Assembly (NCBI GenBank): GCA_032173965.1
Contig: CM063284.1
Span: 108,085,910 to 108,149,909, forward strand
Origin: Sitta carolinensis
Lineage: Eukaryota > Chordata > Aves > Passeriformes > Sittidae
Length of the DNA stretch: 64,000 nt
Reading direction: 5' to 3'
This document shows positions 61,441 through 64,000 of the stretch, one piece after another; the first letter of the stretch is position 1; each line of letters opens with the position of its first letter. Position numbers and translations under genes: made by a program. The notes beneath the pieces were generated by a model. It did no database searches, was not told the origin of the DNA, and saw only the letters and a list, made by a program, of their open reading frames with translations.

Positions 61441-61478
61441 TTCTTTTTTTCTTTCTTTCTTTTTTTTTTTTTTTTTTA
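61441..61478. repeat. T-rich run with TTTC units
   Basis: TTTC-type units pass into a T17 run (about 61461-61477). Simple repeat. Confidence 0.85.
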
Positions 61479-61479
61479 A

Positions 61480-64000
61480 GAAGAGAACCAGAAATGGAAA
61501 CCAATAAAATTTTGACAAAGTTCTGGCAAAGTTTCCAACTACTTCTTTCAAAGTCAAGAAATATTTTTGCAGTTTAGTTGAATGTTAGGGACGTTAAGTT
61601 CAAAGAGATTTTGTGAGCACAAGTTCCCTGAGCTCTATCACATACAGATGGCTCCAGACCTGGGGCACCCACTGATTTTCTTATTGAAGCACTAGTATTA
61701 CCCTGCACTTCTTGGGGAGCAGGAGGAAATTTTAAAAATTGAAAAACTGATTAATAAAACTACAAATTTCAGAGTAGGTTAAGTGAGAGTATCAGTGTGT
61801 CTCAAGAAGGTGTGGTATACACTGAGGTGTTCCATGTCCTCCAGAACAGGTGGGGATAGTTTGCTGTTTCAAATGCCCCAGATTAGCTGATCCATCCCTA
61901 CAGGATGAGGCGGCACAAGCTGCAGGGATACTAGCAATATGAAGGGATGTACACTCAAGGCCTAACACAAGCACACAAAAACAGTCAAACACCTATCACT
62001 TCCAAACAGCTGGTGGTCTTCCCTTAGCAGCACCAGGGCCATCCCTCTCCTCAAGAAGCACACCAGCAGCTAAATCTTCTCTTGGGCCTTCTGCACCTCC
62101 ACTCTACTGCTTTACCCCTTCCCCTTCTCACTTCTCCTTTCCTACCATTCTTCTCACCCTCTCTAAGTGTCCCTCCATGGCATGGCTTTTTGAATTCATT
62201 CTGGCCTTTGATTTTGTTTTTTGGTGCTGACACAGCTCTTCCAATTTGGCAGACATATTCTCCTTCCAAAAGAGGTGCTCCACAGCTTCTTTATTTGCCC
62301 TCTTCCTTTGAAGTCCTCCTCTCTGTGAAGGGCAGAAGTTAACTACACCTACCCATGAGGGACCCACCCTAGAACAGGGACACTCAGAAGAGACCTGGCA
62401 GGAAAATGAGTGGGTGACAAAGGGCAGCAGAAGAGCATTACTCTTTGCTTCTCCACCTCCAGTGCAGCTCATCACCTCACAAAGGTCAGCAGAGACTGTA
62501 AATGGATGATTTGCCTATGTGTTTGAAAGTCCTCGAATTTTTTTTTTTTACTTTCAACTCTAAGTTTTTTGTTTTGGCAATGAATTAAATAAAATTTCCT
62601 CACCTGAGTCTGCTTTGCCCAGACGCCCTCTAAATTCACTCTGCCCATGGAACCTTCAGTCTACAAATGCAAGTATATTTGGACAAAGAGAGGGGGTGCA
62701 TTCTTATGCTCCATGACACAGCTTTCCCTAACTACTTTTACACTATAATAGCTATGGATGTAAGCCCTGCGTGCTTGCAAACATGTGTTCACATACTCCT
62801 GACAAATACAAACCACAAAATCCCCAGGCATTCACCAGCCTGCTGAACATTGTTGTGACCTTCACTCTGACATGGGATAGAGTGGCTGGGGCAGAAAGGA
62901 GTTGCTGATCTGTGATTGCTTTTGAGGCAGTGAATCACAGTCATGTTATCCCAGAACAACAGGACTGGGCATCTTCCAAATCACTGAAAATTTCAATTTC
63001 AGCCCATGAGTGGCATTGTATGACCTGCTCTGAAAAGAGCTTCTACCTATCTTTCATCAACTGAAAATAACTGAACTGCAATCTGTAGACACTTTGCTGT
63101 CATCTTTACCATTTCTACAATCTTTTCTTTTTAATTAAAATCTGAAAATGAGATTTACATTACATTATAGGCTCTTCAGCCTACAGGTATTATCATGTGT
63201 GAAAATGTTTGTAAACCAGCATGGTCATTATGAACCACAGCAGTAAACCACCACTGTTTTCTTGTGGAAAGAAACTCTATCAGAATTTGGGGCATCAATT
63301 TATTAGTGTTTTCATTTTGCTTAATTTTGGAGAAAAATCTAGGTGTTAGGGGTGATGCTGTTTGCTTGTGTTTCAGCAGCTATAAAGTAAAAATTTACAT
63401 AGTTCTCAGCTTCTGCCAGAGTACACAATGAATGGAGAAGAAATATACTAAAATTAATAAGTATAGGCATACCTTAAGGAATTGGATATCAAGGTAAAAA
63501 TGTTTTCTGTTCCTCAGGAAAATAATTGTTGCAATCACAGGCTGCAGGAACTCACAGTTCTTCTAAAACTTAAAAGAAATCCGCTTTTTGGCTATAAATT
63601 ATACATTATTCATTTTGCCCAGGTTAACTTTATTTTTCTTTTAAAGGAACCTTGACATTTTAAACTGGCACTTGTGAATTTAGCGTAAATCTTTGCAATA
63701 TTAACCAGATGACAAGTTGGCTGCAGAAAATGAGAAATATGACCTGTGGAATAGCCCATTTAAACAGAAGCATGAGTTAGGATTCAGTCTGTTTACAAGC
63801 ACTAAACAAGGTGCTCAGGCATCTTTGCACTGTGCTTTATCCCAGTGCCACAGTAGCTCTTGAGTTATATATAAATTAATTTTTTCCCCCATCTCTTTCC
63901 TAAGAAATTAACTTTAAAATTAGTAGTACTAAGTAAAAATTTCCTGAGGATAATCACTTAAATACAAAATTGAATTAGGTCTGGCCGTGTTCTAACCCAT
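61480..64000. other. Non-coding stretch to window end, no gene recognised
   Basis: A pyrimidine-rich, GC-richer patch at about 62040-62480 holds a charged 115-codon minus frame (62128-62475) and an overlapping plus frame; neither is recognisable. The remainder is AT-rich and unique-looking, with a T run near 62539-62549. Confidence 0.5.

Noticed and set aside
1..64000. CRISPR arrays, operons, riboswitches, phage or plasmid genes
   Set aside because: No spaced direct-repeat array, no long co-directional coding frames and no ribosome-binding-site pattern; the DNA is vertebrate non-coding in character.

Overview
The window reads as non-coding vertebrate nuclear DNA, most likely from a bird. Three sequence facts support this. 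First, there are fragments of a CR1-type non-LTR retrotransposon, one of which ends in the ATTCTATG octamer repeat typical of avian CR1. Second, there is a solo LTR whose ends and interior resemble avian ERVL-class LTRs and which is flanked by a perfect 5-bp target-site duplication. Third, repeats are sparse overall, with no sign of mammalian L1, Alu or B1. A passerine is possible from the LTR type, but this is recall from memory and not a placement. Nothing looks bacterial, viral-genomic or plasmid-like.

No host protein-coding gene, rRNA, convincing tRNA or CRISPR array could be supported. All open frames are short (the longest is 185 codons), scattered over both strands, and about what chance gives in 64 kb of AT-rich DNA. 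The window is therefore either intergenic or part of one very long intron; the sequence alone does not decide.

Layout. 1-10 kb: unique-looking DNA with a short CR1 3'-end remnant near 2.4 kb, simple repeats at 3.6-3.8 kb and a small tandem repeat at 6.4 kb. 10-20 kb: a purine tract, a 21-C run, a 32-A run, a perfect 13-bp hairpin at 15.2 kb and a possible MIR-like scrap at 19.4 kb. 20-34 kb: mostly unique DNA with two large simple repeats, (CCAT)n at 28.0 kb and a GAAAGA-type polypurine tract at 30.0 kb, plus a tRNA-like or SINE-head-like patch at 33.1 kb. 34-49 kb: a 0.1-kb CR1 tail, a candidate conserved element at 36.7-36.9 kb, a MIR-like SINE at 39.1 kb, a degenerate 0.1-kb palindromic MITE-like element at 41.8 kb and the ERVL solo LTR at 48.0-48.5 kb. 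49-64 kb: a facing T-run/A-run pair at 50.0 kb, a 0.67-kb dead CR1 lacking its reverse-transcriptase core at 52.7-53.3 kb, three perfect hairpins at 56.4-57.5 kb with three POU-octamer motifs beside the last of them, and an AT-only stretch at 61.1 kb.

No genes work together here. The interest lies in transposon fossils and possible cis-regulatory DNA. I did not find a convincing new biological system.
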